The position numbers were made by a program, and so were the translations under genes. A model generated the notes under the pieces. That model was not told where the DNA came from. It ran no database searches and was given only the letters and a program-made list of their open reading frames with translations. Positions 8,182 to 17,746 of a stretch of DNA of 64,000 nucleotides are shown piece after piece. The stretch is from Intrasporangium oryzae NRRL B-24470 (GTDB lineage: Bacteria > Actinomycetota > Actinomycetes > Actinomycetales > Dermatophilaceae). The stretch is from the NCBI RefSeq assembly GCF_000576595.1, contig NZ_AWSA01000001.1, forward strand, positions 1 to 64,000, given 5' to 3'. The number at the start of each line of letters is the position of its first letter. Within the stretch, counting starts at the first letter, position 1.

Positions 8182-8340
8182 GGGGCCACCTTGTCACGAA
8201 GATTCGACGAAATGCACCCGGAACCAGGTGAACATTCGTCGCTCCGGACCGGTCTCCGGCCGAAGAACGCGAACGGGGGCGAGCGGGCGCTCGTCGGCGG
8301 CTCAGCGGCATACGAACGGGTGGCGGTTGTCCGGCGGCAC

Positions 8341-8862
8341 TCAGCCGAGCCGGGCCACCATCTCGACCTCGTGGACGGCGTCGTTGCGCGGGTGGGGGTG
8401 GGTCGTTCCGGTGCGGACGAAGCCGCAGCGCTCGTAGAGCGCGATCGCCGGCGCGTTGGTGTCGGCCACCTCGAGGACGACGACCGACTTCCCGCGGCGG
8501 CGGGCCTCGTCGAGGACGGCGCCGACGAGCGCCTCCCCGACGCCCCTGCCCCGAGCCCGCGGGGCGACGTACATCCCGAAGAGGGTCGCCGTCGTGGCCC
8601 GCTCGGGCTCCCAGTGGCTTCCGAGGCCGGCGCTGCCGATCACCCCGTCGACGTCCCGCGCCTGCACGAGCCAGGCCCCCTCGATCCGCTCGCGCCAGTC
8701 GGCCTCGTCGTAGACGGCCTCGTCGGCGTAGGTGAACCAGAAGGCGTCGGGCGCCTCACGCAGCATCTCCAGCCGGATGTCGCGGTGGCTCTCCCAGTCG
8801 TCGGGGTGCACCTCGTGCAGGTGCATCGGCAGATGCTGGCCGGAGTGCTCGGGCGTCGACAT
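8341..8862 (-). CDS. GNAT family N-acetyltransferase, paralogue of the previous one
   Basis: A 173-residue GNAT protein. The acetyl-CoA loop is MYVAPRARGRGVGEALV and the distal motif is IALYERCGFVRTGTT. The shared N-terminal block DDWESHRDIRLEMLREAPDAF links it to the GNAT at 7663-8181. It follows proC by 15 bp on the same strand and may be cotranscribed with putA-proC. The substrate is not predictable; small-molecule or protein N-acetylation are both possible. Confidence 0.85.
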   Translation of the reverse strand: MSTPEHSGQHLPMHLHEVHPDDWESHRDIRLEMLREAPDAFWFTYADEAVYDEADWRERIEGAWLVQARDVDGVIGSAGLGSHWEPERATTATLFGMYVAPRARGRGVGEALVGAVLDEARRRGKSVVVLEVADTNAPAIALYERCGFVRTGTTHPHPRNDAVHEVEMVARLG

Positions 8863-8877
8863 GCGACCAGCCTGCCC

Positions 8878-9684
8878 TCAGCCCTGCCCGGAGGCCAGTT
8901 CTTTCGACCGGGCCGCCGCCGCCTCGATCGCGGTGACGAACGCGGCCCGAACCTTGTGGTCGTCGAGCTGGCGCAGGGCCGCCACCGTCGTGCCGCCCGG
9001 CGAGCTCACCTGCTCGCGAAGGACCGTGGGGTGCTCGTGCGTCTCCTTGAGCATCGTCGCCGCTCCGTACAGCGTCTGGACGACGAGCTCGGTCGACGTC
9101 GCGCGGGGCAGCCCGAGCACGACACCGGCCTCGATCATCGCCTCGACGACGTAGAAGATGTATGCCGGGCCGCTGCCCGAGATGGCCGTCACCGCGTCGA
9201 GATGCTTCTCCGCGAGGCGGACGACCTTGCCGCAGGACGAGAGCAGCTCCTCGGCCTCCGCGAGGTGGTCGTCGGTGCAGTGCTTCCCCGGCGAGATGCC
9301 CGCCATGCCCTGGTCGACGAGCGCCGGGGTGTTGGGCATGACGCGGATGACCGACGTGCCCTCGGGCAGCCTCGACTCGAGGAACTCGGTCGTGATGCCG
9401 GCCGCGAGCGAGACCACGGCGTTGCCTGGAGCGACGTGGTCGTGGATCTCGTCGAGCAGGGCCGCCATGTCCTGGGGCTTGACGCAGAGGACGAGGGTGT
9501 CGGCGACGTCGGCGGCCGCGGCGTTCGAGAGCACCCGCACGCCGTACTTCTCCCCCAGCGCGTTGACCTTGTCGGGGGTGCGGCCGGTGATGACGAGGTC
9601 GGCGGGGTTGCGACCCGAGCGGATCAGCCCCGAGACGAGCGTCTCGCCCATGACCCCCGCTCCGAGGATCGCCGTCGTCGCCAT
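8878..9684 (-). CDS. proC: Pyrroline-5-carboxylate reductase
   Basis: A 268-residue cytoplasmic enzyme that reduces pyrroline-5-carboxylate to proline with NAD(P)H. The N-terminal Rossmann fold starts TAILGAGVMGETLVSG. The P5CR signature is in the C-terminal half, around DAVTAISGSGPAYIF and ATMLKETHEHPTVLREQVSSPGG. Its length is typical. It lies 6 bp after putA on the same strand, pairing the synthetic and catabolic steps around P5C. Confidence 0.93.
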   Translation of the reverse strand: MATTAILGAGVMGETLVSGLIRSGRNPADLVITGRTPDKVNALGEKYGVRVLSNAAAADVADTLVLCVKPQDMAALLDEIHDHVAPGNAVVSLAAGITTEFLESRLPEGTSVIRVMPNTPALVDQGMAGISPGKHCTDDHLAEAEELLSSCGKVVRLAEKHLDAVTAISGSGPAYIFYVVEAMIEAGVVLGLPRATSTELVVQTLYGAATMLKETHEHPTVLREQVSSPGGTTVAALRQLDDHKVRAAFVTAIEAAAARSKELASGQG

Positions 9685-9690
9685 GGCAGG

Positions 9691-10641
9691 TCAGCCCTTC
9701 GTCGCGACGCCGCGGAGGAAGAACATGACGTTCGCCGGGCGCTCCGCCATGCGGCGCATGAGGTAGCCGTACCACTCCTGGCCGTAGGGGATGTAGACGC
9801 GCATCTGGTCGCCACGGTCGGCGATCCGCTGCTGCTCCTCCGGTCGGATGCCGTAGAGCATCTGGTACTCGAAGGAGCTCGGGTTGCGGCCGGCCTGGCC
9901 CGCGAGCGCCCCGGCGATCTCGATGAGGCGCGGGTCGTGCGAGGCGACCATCGGGTAGCCCTCGCCCTGCATGAGGATCTTGAGGCACCGGACGTAGGAC
10001 TTGTCGACGTCGGCGCTCGACTGGAAGGCGACCGACTCGGGCTCCTTGTAGGCGCCCTTGCAGAGCCGAACGCGCGAGCCGGCATACGCCAGGTCGCGGG
10101 CGTCGCCCTCGGTGCGGTGCAGGTAGGCCTGCAGCACGGCGCCGACGGTCGGGAAGTCGGCCCGGAGCTCGCGCAGCGCGTCGAGCGTCAGGTCGGTCGT
10201 CGTGTGGTCCTCCATGTCGAGGGTGACCGTCGTGCCGGCCTCCGCCGCGAGGGTGCAGATCTCGCGGGCATGGTCGAGGGCGATCTTGTTGCCGTCACCG
10301 GGGAGGGCCTGGCCGAGCGCGCTCAGCTTGAGGGAGACCTCGACCTTGCCGGCCTGGGTCAGGCCCTGGTCGCGCAGGGCCGTGAGGAGCGAGACGTAGG
10401 CGTCGCGGGTGTGCTGGGCCTGGGCCAGGTCGAGGGTGTCCTCACCGAGGTAGTCGATCGTCGACAACCGGCCGGAGGCTGCGATCTCGGCCGCCGCGCC
10501 GACGACGTCGGCTCGTTCGGCGCCGGGGACGAATCGCTTGACGACCGCCCGGGACACTGGGGCCTTCTCGATGACGTCTCGGATGCGCTCCTGCTTGGAC
10601 AGCTGCAGGAGTGAGTTGCGCAGCAGGTCGCTGGCGTCCAC
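9691..10641 (-). CDS. putA: Proline dehydrogenase (monofunctional)
   Basis: A 316-residue FAD-dependent proline dehydrogenase that oxidises proline to P5C and feeds electrons to quinone. The TIM-barrel PRODH signatures are visible: TVTLDMEDHTTTDLTL, QAYLHRTEGD, RLCKGAYKEPESVAF and the C-terminal FEYQMLYGIRPEEQQR. Start GTG 10641 has GGAGG 5 nt upstream; longer frames into the upstream region look non-coding. No P5C dehydrogenase is fused or adjacent, the usual actinobacterial split arrangement. Confidence 0.92.
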   Translation of the reverse strand: MDASDLLRNSLLQLSKQERIRDVIEKAPVSRAVVKRFVPGAERADVVGAAAEIAASGRLSTIDYLGEDTLDLAQAQHTRDAYVSLLTALRDQGLTQAGKVEVSLKLSALGQALPGDGNKIALDHAREICTLAAEAGTTVTLDMEDHTTTDLTLDALRELRADFPTVGAVLQAYLHRTEGDARDLAYAGSRVRLCKGAYKEPESVAFQSSADVDKSYVRCLKILMQGEGYPMVASHDPRLIEIAGALAGQAGRNPSSFEYQMLYGIRPEEQQRIADRGDQMRVYIPYGQEWYGYLMRRMAERPANVMFFLRGVATKG

Positions 10642-11164
10642 GGTGACCTCCGGTCGGTGTCTGGTCTCGACGATGCCCGGACAGGCTGGGGTGTGCGGGT
10701 CCGGCCCCGCAAATCTACCGCCGCGGGCAGGGCCCGCCGGACAGGTGCGGGCTCGATGGGCGGGTGAGGAGGTGTCGCGGAGTGGTCGCGGAGTGGTCGC
10801 AGAGGGGTGGCGCCGAGCGCCCGAGCCGAGCGCCCGAAATGCCGCGGCCCATCCCCATTCGGGTGTCGTCGTCGTGATTTCCGCATATAGCGGCCTTTCA
10901 AAGGAAAAGAGCGGCCCCGGGACGCCGTGGCGCAATAGAAATATCGTCCATATGCCGCGGCATCTGCGAATTTGCCACCCGCCCGAACGCGCGCGCCTAG
11001 CATCTTGAGTGATCCCACGCGGGGGCGTGGGTTCGGGGGAGATCCGGGGAGGGATCGGGCCCACCGTCATGCCTGCGGTCCAGGAAGCGACTGGCACACA
11101 GGGCGATTCGCCCAACCTTTCCTCCATTGCCGATGCACGTCTGGGTAATTGGAAGGGACGCACC
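10642..11164. other. Gene-free region with an AT-richer patch and structured leader
   Basis: These 523 bp lie between the divergent putA and the giant secreted protein gene. From about 10860 to 10980 the sequence is clearly more AT-rich than its surroundings, with TATAGCGGCC, AATAGAAATATCG and CATATG, the kind of patch Lsr2 binds. TAGCAT at 10998-11003 could be a -10. A perfect hairpin (CCCACGC/GCGTGGG, 11014-11031) and GGGCGA/TCGCCC (11101-11113) follow in the presumed 5' leader. I could not match the leader to a known riboswitch. Confidence 0.5.
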
Positions 11165-14100
11165 ATGAAAGACAATCCACGCATTCCGGCTGACACCGTG
11201 GCAAGGGGTGGGCCGCCCAGGCGTGACAGGCGTTTGAGAACGGCGATCATGGTCGTGATCGCCTTGATCGTCTCCCTCGGGACCCAGTTCGGTGCGGTCT
11301 CCGCGCAGGCTGCGACATTCACACCGACGATCACCAGCGACCTCGCCGACTACAACCCCGGGCAGACCGTGAAGCTCACCGGCACCCAGTGGGACCCGGC
11401 CGGCTCGCAGGTCCATGTCGTCGTCAACGACGACTCAGGCCAGACCTGGCAGCACGTTGTCGACGTCGCACCTGCCAGCGACGGAACGATCGTCGACACG
11501 TTCTCGCTGCCCAACTACTTCGTGGCACAGTACGGCGTGACAGCGACCCAGACGGCCGCCGACGGAAGCGCCCTGCAGGCGACGACCTCGTTCACCGACG
11601 CCAACCCGTCGGCCAACCTCGACCAGTGCGCCAACGACCCGTTGCCGTCTCCGAGCACCGATGGGTGTGACACCAGCGCGACCCAGTGGGTCAACGGCAA
11701 CCTCGGTAGCAGCAAGTCGGTGTACTTCGAGGGCGACTCGATCCCCTACCGCCTGACGTTCGGCAGCCTGTCGACCTCCGGCACACACACCGTGACGATC
11801 GAGTGGGACACAACCAAGAGCGGAACCCACGCCCTTGACTACCTCACTACCTTCAACCAGTCCGTCGCAGACGCTGACCCATGCCTGGGGGTCTCAGGCT
11901 GCACCGGGCCGCCTAGCGTGAAGCCCATCCCGGCCGACGGGCAAGTTATCGGTGCTGGCGTTACGCCGATTCCGGGGAACTTCTCCTTGTACGGAGGCAC
12001 CATCAACTCGGTGGGCTCCTACAGTTACCCGAGCGGCACAGGGTTCGCGGGCGACAAGTCGGCAAGGATCTCGATCACCTTTACCGCGTCGGTGGCCAAC
12101 CCCGTCCTCGCCTGGGGCGGTCACATCTCCACCCGGAAGGACTGGGGAGCGAACAACTCCGCCGTGGCGATCTCGGGTTCCCCGTATCACACGAGTCTCG
12201 TCGACCTCGACGGGTCGGGCGGCAACCAGGACAGGTCCCTCTCCGCTGACGCGGTCATCTTCCCCGGTTCAATCACCATCGTGAAGGACGCGACGCCGAA
12301 CGGCTCGCAGGCGTTCAGCTTCACCGGTTCGCCGACACCGTTGACGAACTTCTCGCTCGTCGACGACGGCACGTCCGCCAACACGAAGGTCTTCTCGAAC
12401 ATCATCAACTTCCAGACCTACACCGTCGCCGAGGGGGCCCAGACCTCTCCGTGGATCTTCGACAGCGCCAGCTGCTCGGTGACCACGCCGAACGGCGGCA
12501 GTCAGACCGTCTCGGGATCCACCGCGACGATCAAGCTCGCTGAGGGTGAGAACGTCACCTGCACCTACCTCAACCACAGGCTCGCCAACCCACACCTCAA
12601 GCTCGTCAAGACCGTGACCAACGACAACGGCGGCAGCGCGAGTGCAACCGACTTCACTCTCACCGCGACCGGGCCGCAGACGATCAGCGGCGCCGGCGGT
12701 ACCGAGAGCGATGTGGCCCCGGGCACGTACACCCTGTCCGAGACGAACCTGCCCGGCTACACGGCCGGTAGCTGGTCCTGCACCGGTGGCACCTTCACGG
12801 CCCCGAACAAGATCGCCCTCGACTTCACCCAGTCGGCGACCTGCACGATCAACAACAACGACCAGACGGCGCACCTGAAGCTCGTCAAGACCGTCACCAA
12901 CGACAACGGCGGCACGGCCGTCGCGACCGACTTCACCCTCTCCGCTGCCGGACCCACGCCGATCAGCGGCGCCGGTGGAGCCGAGAGCGACGTCAACGCA
13001 GGCAGCTACACCCTGTCCGAGACCAACCTGCCGGGCTACACCGCCGGCTCGTGGTCCTGCGTCGGTGGCTCGTTGAGCGGCAGCAAGGTCACGCTCGCCC
13101 TCGGTGAGTCGGCCACCTGCACGATCAACAACAACGACAACTCCGCTCACCTCAAGATCGTCAAGACCGTCACCAACGACAACGGCGGCACGGCCAAGGC
13201 GACCGACTTCACCCTCTCCGCTGCCGGACCCACGCCGATCAGCGGCGCCGGTGGCGCTGACAGCGACGTCAACGCAGGCAGCTACACCCTGTCCGAGACC
13301 AACCTCCCCGGCTACACGGCCGGTTCATGGTCCTGCAGCGGCGGCACCTTCACCGCTCCGAACACGGTCGCGCTCGATCTCGGCCAGTCCGCGACCTGCA
13401 CCATCAACAACAACGACCAGACGGCACACCTGAAGCTGGTCAAGACCGTGACCAACGACAACGGCGGCACGGCCGTCGCGACCGACTTCACCCTCTCCGC
13501 AGCCGGACCCACGCCCATCAGCGGCGCCGGCGGCGCTGACAGCGACGTCAACGCAGGCAGCTACAGCCTGTCCGAGACCAACCTGCCCGGCTACACCGCC
13601 GGCACCTGGTCGTGCACCGGTGGCACCTTCACCGCTCCCGACCAGATCGCAGTCGCTCTCGGCCAGTCGGCCACCTGCACGATCAACAACAACGACCAGA
13701 CCGCACACCTCAAGCTGGTCAAGACCGTGACCAACGACAACGGCGGCACGGCGACTCCGGGCGACTTCACCCTCTACGGGGACGGCCCCACGCCACTCAG
13801 CGGCAAGGGCATCGCCGAGAGTGACGTCAACGCGGGCGCGTACCTCCTGTCCGAGGCCGGACCCGCCGGTTACACGGGTGGCGCCTGGTCGTGCACGGGT
13901 GGCACGCAGAACGGAAGCAGCATCACGCTGGCCGTCGGCGAGTCCGCCGTCTGCACCATCGACAACAACGACAAGACCGCACACCTGACCCTCGTCAAGG
14001 AGGTCGTGAACGACAACGGCGGCACCGCCCTGCCGGGCGACTTCAACCTCTCCGCGACCGGCCCCACGTCGATCAGCGGTGCGGGCGGAGTGAGCAAGGA

Positions 14101-16783
14101 CGTCAACGCGGGAAGCTACAACCTCACCGAGCTAGGCCCTGCCGGATACTCGGCCGGCGCCTGGTCGTGCAACGGGGGCACCCAGAACGGCAGCAACATC
14201 ACGCTCGCCCTCGGTGAGTCGGCCATCTGCACCATCGTCAACAACGACATCGCGCCCAAGCTCCACCTGCGCAAGATCGTCGTGAACGACAACGGCGGCA
14301 CCGCAACCGTTGCCAACTTCACCCTGACCGCCAACGGCACCGGCAGCAACGACCTGTCCGGCACGAGCCCGGTCGACTCAGACCCCGGTCTGCAGGCCGA
14401 CAGCTGGGCCCTGTCCGAGTCCGGGCCCACCGGCTACTCGAGCAGCGGCTGGGTGTGCGTCGGTGGACAGCAGAGCGGCAACTCCATCACCCTCGGGATC
14501 GCGGAGGAAGCCACCTGCACCATCACCAACGATGACCAGGCGGCGCACCTCAAGATCGTCAAGACCGTGACCAACGACAACGGCGGCACGGCCAAGGCGA
14601 CCGACTTCACCCTCTCCGCTGCCGGACCCACGCCGATCAGCGGCGCCGGTGGAGCCGAGAGCGACGTCAACGCAGGCAGCTACACCTTGTCGGAGACCAA
14701 CCTGCCCGGCTACACCGCCGGCAGCTGGTCGTGCACCGGTGGAACCTTCACCGGGCCGGACAAGATCGCGCTCGCCCTCGGTGAGTCGGCCACCTGCACG
14801 ATCAACAACAACGACCAGACGGCGCACCTCAAGATCGTCAAGACCGTGACCAACGACAACGGCGGCACGGCCAAGGCGACCGACTTCACCCTCTCCGCTG
14901 CCGGACCCACGCCGATCAGCGGCGCCGGTGGAGCCGAGAGCGACGTCAACGCAGGCAGCTACACCTTGTCCGAGACCAACCTGCCCGGCTACACGGCCGG
15001 CGCCTGGTCCTGTGTCGGTGGGTCGCAGAGCGGTAGCAGCATCTCCCTCGCCCTCGGCGAGTCCGCCACCTGCGCCATCAATAACAACGACCAGACGGCG
15101 CACCTGACGCTCGTCAAGACCGTGACCAACGACAACGGCGGCACGGCCAAGACGACCGACTTCACCCTCTCCGCAGCCGGCCCGACGCCGATCAGCGGCG
15201 CCGGTGGAGCCGAGAGCGACGTCAACGCAGGCAGCTACAGCCTGTCCGAGACCAACCTGCCCGGCTACACCGCCGGCAGCTGGTCGTGCACCGGTGGAAC
15301 CTTCACCGCTCCCGGCCAGATCGCACTCGCCCTCGGCCAGTCCGCCACCTGCACCATCAACAACAACGACAACGCTCCGGCGCTGCACCTCCGCAAGGTC
15401 GTCGTCAACGACAACGGCGGCACCGCCACTGTCGCGAACTTCACCCTGAGCGCCGACGGCACCGGCAGCAACGACCTGTCCGGCACCAGCCCCGTGGACT
15501 CGGGCGCCGGACTCAAGGCCGACACGTTCGCCCTCTCGGAGACCGGGGTCGCGGGCTACGCAGCCAGCGGTTGGACGTGTGTCGGTGGTACGCAGAACGG
15601 CAGCAACATCACGCTCGCCCTGGGCGAGTCGGCCACCTGCACCATCACCAACAACGACATCGCGCCCAAGCTCCACCTGCGCAAGATCGTCGTGAACGAC
15701 AACGGCGGGACCAAGACCGTCGCCGACTTCACCCTGTCGGCCATCGGGACCGGAGGCAACAACCTCTCCGGCACGAGCCCGGTCGACTCCGGCACCGGCC
15801 TCAAGGCTGACACGTGGGCCCTGTCCGAGACCTCGGTCTACGGCTACACGGCCAGCGCGTGGTCGTGTGTCGGTGGGACGCAGAGCGGCAGCAACATCAC
15901 CGTCGGCATCGGCGGCGAGGCCACCTGCACGATCACCAACAACGACCAGCCGGGCACGATCATCATCAAGAAGGTGACCAAGCCGCTCAACACCGGCAGC
16001 TTCGCCTTCACGACGACGGGCACCGGCTACACCGGGTTCACCCTCCCGGGCGGCGGCCAGAACAGCCAGACGCTCAACGCCGGTTCGTACACGGTCAAGG
16101 AGAGCACCCAGCTCGGCTGGATCCTGACCGGGATCGGTGGCTCCACTGACCCGACCACGCCGTACAACTGCGTGGTCACGGGCAGCGGCGGCAGCACGGG
16201 CGTCGGTGACCTCACCACCCAGACGGCCAGCATCTCGCTCAAGAACGGTGACACGGTGACGTGCACCTTCGAGAACACCGGTCAGGGCGTCACGCGGACC
16301 CAGGGCTTCTGGGCCACGCACCCCCAGCTGGCACAGATCGCCTGGTTCGGTGGGACGGCCTTCGGCCACACCTTCCCCGGCGTTGCTGCGACGGCTGGCA
16401 TCGGTGACGCGACGCTCTGTGGTCGCCCGATCGACACCCTGGGCAAGCTCATGGGCGGCTTCTGGTCCGGCGTCTCGACGACGTCGACCGGGGCCAAGCG
16501 GAGCTCGCTCGACCAGGCGAGGATGCAGCTGCTCCAGCAGCTGCTGGCCGCCGAGCTGAACGCCTCGGCGTTCGGGTCGGTCCCGTCAGGCGGCAGCGGG
16601 ATGTTCGCCCAATGGGAGGCCGCGTACTGCGGCACGAACACCAACGCCATCAAGAACGCGCAGCAGCAGGCTGCGTCGTTCAACACGGCCGGTGACAGCT
16701 CGACGTTCACGCCGGGCACATCTGCCGACAGCAAGAACGCACGAGCAATCGCGAACTACACGTGGTGGGACAACCTCCCGTGA
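11165..16783 (+). CDS. Giant secreted repeat protein with 12 prealbumin-like domains and a C-terminal QGFW-type domain
   Basis: An 1872-residue protein. ATG 11165 has a GGAAGGGA SD. A basic N-terminus and hydrophobic segment (~24-43) ending in AQAA form a Sec signal peptide. A beta-rich region follows (to ~370), then a diverged repeat, then 12 repeats of about 93 residues (~475-1596). The repeats typically start HLKLVKTVTNDNGGT and end ESATCTINNNDQ, with two conserved Cys per repeat likely forming a disulphide. Repeats 7, 11 and 12 form a second subtype (HLRKIVVNDNGGT, DLSGTSPVDS). A further diverged domain leads to a C-terminal region starting TQGFWATHP (~1712). No LPXTG or transmembrane anchor is seen, so it is secreted or non-covalently held; an adhesin or surface-stalk role is inference. 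Confidence 0.85.
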   Translation: MKDNPRIPADTVARGGPPRRDRRLRTAIMVVIALIVSLGTQFGAVSAQAATFTPTITSDLADYNPGQTVKLTGTQWDPAGSQVHVVVNDDSGQTWQHVVDVAPASDGTIVDTFSLPNYFVAQYGVTATQTAADGSALQATTSFTDANPSANLDQCANDPLPSPSTDGCDTSATQWVNGNLGSSKSVYFEGDSIPYRLTFGSLSTSGTHTVTIEWDTTKSGTHALDYLTTFNQSVADADPCLGVSGCTGPPSVKPIPADGQVIGAGVTPIPGNFSLYGGTINSVGSYSYPSGTGFAGDKSARISITFTASVANPVLAWGGHISTRKDWGANNSAVAISGSPYHTSLVDLDGSGGNQDRSLSADAVIFPGSITIVKDATPNGSQAFSFTGSPTPLTNFSLVDDGTSANTKVFSNIINFQTYTVAEGAQTSPWIFDSASCSVTTPNGGSQTVSGSTATIKLAEGENVTCTYLNHRLANPHLKLVKTVTNDNGGSASATDFTLTATGPQTISGAGGTESDVAPGTYTLSETNLPGYTAGSWSCTGGTFTAPNKIALDFTQSATCTINNNDQTAHLKLVKTVTNDNGGTAVATDFTLSAAGPTPISGAGGAESDVNAGSYTLSETNLPGYTAGSWSCVGGSLSGSKVTLALGESATCTINNNDNSAHLKIVKTVTNDNGGTAKATDFTLSAAGPTPISGAGGADSDVNAGSYTLSETNLPGYTAGSWSCSGGTFTAPNTVALDLGQSATCTINNNDQTAHLKLVKTVTNDNGGTAVATDFTLSAAGPTPISGAGGADSDVNAGSYSLSETNLPGYTAGTWSCTGGTFTAPDQIAVALGQSATCTINNNDQTAHLKLVKTVTNDNGGTATPGDFTLYGDGPTPLSGKGIAESDVNAGAYLLSEAGPAGYTGGAWSCTGGTQNGSSITLAVGESAVCTIDNNDKTAHLTLVKEVVNDNGGTALPGDFNLSATGPTSISGAGGVSKDVNAGSYNLTELGPAGYSAGAWSCNGGTQNGSNITLALGESAICTIVNNDIAPKLHLRKIVVNDNGGTATVANFTLTANGTGSNDLSGTSPVDSDPGLQADSWALSESGPTGYSSSGWVCVGGQQSGNSITLGIAEEATCTITNDDQAAHLKIVKTVTNDNGGTAKATDFTLSAAGPTPISGAGGAESDVNAGSYTLSETNLPGYTAGSWSCTGGTFTGPDKIALALGESATCTINNNDQTAHLKIVKTVTNDNGGTAKATDFTLSAAGPTPISGAGGAESDVNAGSYTLSETNLPGYTAGAWSCVGGSQSGSSISLALGESATCAINNNDQTAHLTLVKTVTNDNGGTAKTTDFTLSAAGPTPISGAGGAESDVNAGSYSLSETNLPGYTAGSWSCTGGTFTAPGQIALALGQSATCTINNNDNAPALHLRKVVVNDNGGTATVANFTLSADGTGSNDLSGTSPVDSGAGLKADTFALSETGVAGYAASGWTCVGGTQNGSNITLALGESATCTITNNDIAPKLHLRKIVVNDNGGTKTVADFTLSAIGTGGNNLSGTSPVDSGTGLKADTWALSETSVYGYTASAWSCVGGTQSGSNITVGIGGEATCTITNNDQPGTIIIKKVTKPLNTGSFAFTTTGTGYTGFTLPGGGQNSQTLNAGSYTVKESTQLGWILTGIGGSTDPTTPYNCVVTGSGGSTGVGDLTTQTASISLKNGDTVTCTFENTGQGVTRTQGFWATHPQLAQIAWFGGTAFGHTFPGVAATAGIGDATLCGRPIDTLGKLMGGFWSGVSTTSTGAKRSSLDQARMQLLQQLLAAELNASAFGSVPSGGSGMFAQWEAAYCGTNTNAIKNAQQQAASFNTAGDSSTFTPGTSADSKNARAIANYTWWDNLP
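12588..15951 (+). repeat. Twelve tandem ~280-bp coding repeats
   Basis: Repeat units of about 279-288 bp run head to tail inside the secreted protein gene. Several (units 2, 3, 4, 8, 9, 10) share long identical DNA blocks, for example around GACCAACGACAACGGCGG and CCGAGACCAACCTGCCCGG. This indicates recent duplication or gene conversion. Unit number is likely to vary between strains, and short-read assemblies may collapse it. Confidence 0.9.
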
Positions 16784-16831
16784 CGTAGTCCGCGATGACT
16801 CGACTCCGAAGGGAGAGGTCAGCTGAATGAG

Positions 16832-16866
16832 AACCCGGCCGGGGCGTCACCAGCCCCGGCCGGGTT
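16832..16866 (+). terminator. Terminator after the repeat protein gene
   Basis: A perfect 13-bp inverted repeat (AACCCGGCCGGGG and complement) with a 9-nt loop, 49 bp after the stop of the secreted protein gene, followed by TCGTTCG. It should end that transcript before the next gene at 16946. Confidence 0.8.
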
Positions 16867-16945
16867 CGTTCGCGCGCGGGCGCAGGCGGGCCGCCCACCG
16901 GCATACGCGCCCACACTCCACGAGAACTCGGGCAGACTGCCGCGC

Positions 16946-17746
16946 ATGACCATCTCGACACCCCCGACGCGCCTCACCCTCGACGAGCTCGGCGAGGGGC
17001 TCGGCCGGGCCGCGACGGTGCTTCGAGCCAACGCGGCCGCCGCCGGCCTCGAGGCGCCGGTCCCCACCTGCCCCGAGTGGTCGGTGCGCGACCTCGTCGC
17101 CCACATCGGGATGGTCCACCGCTGGGCCGCGAGCCAGCTCCGGTCCACGCCCGTCGAGGACGCCGACGCCCTCGAGCGTGAGGGACTCGCCAGCCCGGAC
17201 CTCCTCGGCTGGTTCGACGACGGCGCCACGGCGCTGTTGCAGGCGATCGTCGACGCTCCGGACGACCTCGACGCGTTCGTCTTCCTCCGCGAGGCGCCTG
17301 CCCCCAAGGTCTTCTGGACCCGTCGCCAGTGCCACGAGACGACGATCCACGCGGTCGACGCCCTCGCCGCACGGCTCGGCCGCGCGCCGCGGCCCGAGGA
17401 GACGTGGATCAGCCCCGCGATCGCGCTCGACGGGATCGACGAGCTGCTCCGCGGCTTCGTACCCCGGCCCAAGCAGGGCGTGAGCCCCGAGGTCGCGACG
17501 ACCGTGCTGGTGTGCCCAGACGATTCGGACGTCGCGTGGCTGCTCGACCTGGCGCCCGACCGCCCCGCCCGCACGGCGCGCATCGACCGGGCCTCCGAGC
17601 GGCTCCCCCGGGGCGAGCACGTGCTGACTGGACCGCCGGTCGGGCTCTACTTGCGGCTGTGGAGCCGCGCCGACCCGCCGACGAGTGAGCCCGCCGACGG
17701 GTTCGAGCGCTGGTGGCGCTCCACCGTCACGGTGACGTGGCGATGA
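16946..17746 (+). CDS. Maleylpyruvate isomerase family mycothiol-dependent protein
   Basis: A 266-residue DinB/MDMPI-fold protein. The family motif CPEWSVRDLVAHIG sits near residue 50 with the metal-ligand His, and a second His is in CHETTIHAVDA. These proteins use mycothiol as a cofactor for isomerisation or transfer reactions; the actual substrate is unknown. The ATG lacks a good SD. The stop overlaps the next gene's ATG (ATGA), so it is translationally coupled to the alpha-hydroxyacid oxidase. Confidence 0.82.
   Translation: MTISTPPTRLTLDELGEGLGRAATVLRANAAAAGLEAPVPTCPEWSVRDLVAHIGMVHRWAASQLRSTPVEDADALEREGLASPDLLGWFDDGATALLQAIVDAPDDLDAFVFLREAPAPKVFWTRRQCHETTIHAVDALAARLGRAPRPEETWISPAIALDGIDELLRGFVPRPKQGVSPEVATTVLVCPDDSDVAWLLDLAPDRPARTARIDRASERLPRGEHVLTGPPVGLYLRLWSRADPPTSEPADGFERWWRSTVTVTWR

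Noticed and set aside
11010..11164. Leader of the repeat gene as a c-di-AMP or c-di-GMP riboswitch
   Set aside because: Hairpins are present, but I could not align the conserved consensus blocks.
12588..15951. Tandem repeats resembling a CRISPR or satellite array
   Set aside because: Units are ~280 bp, in frame, and encode folded domains of one secreted protein; no spacer structure or cas genes.
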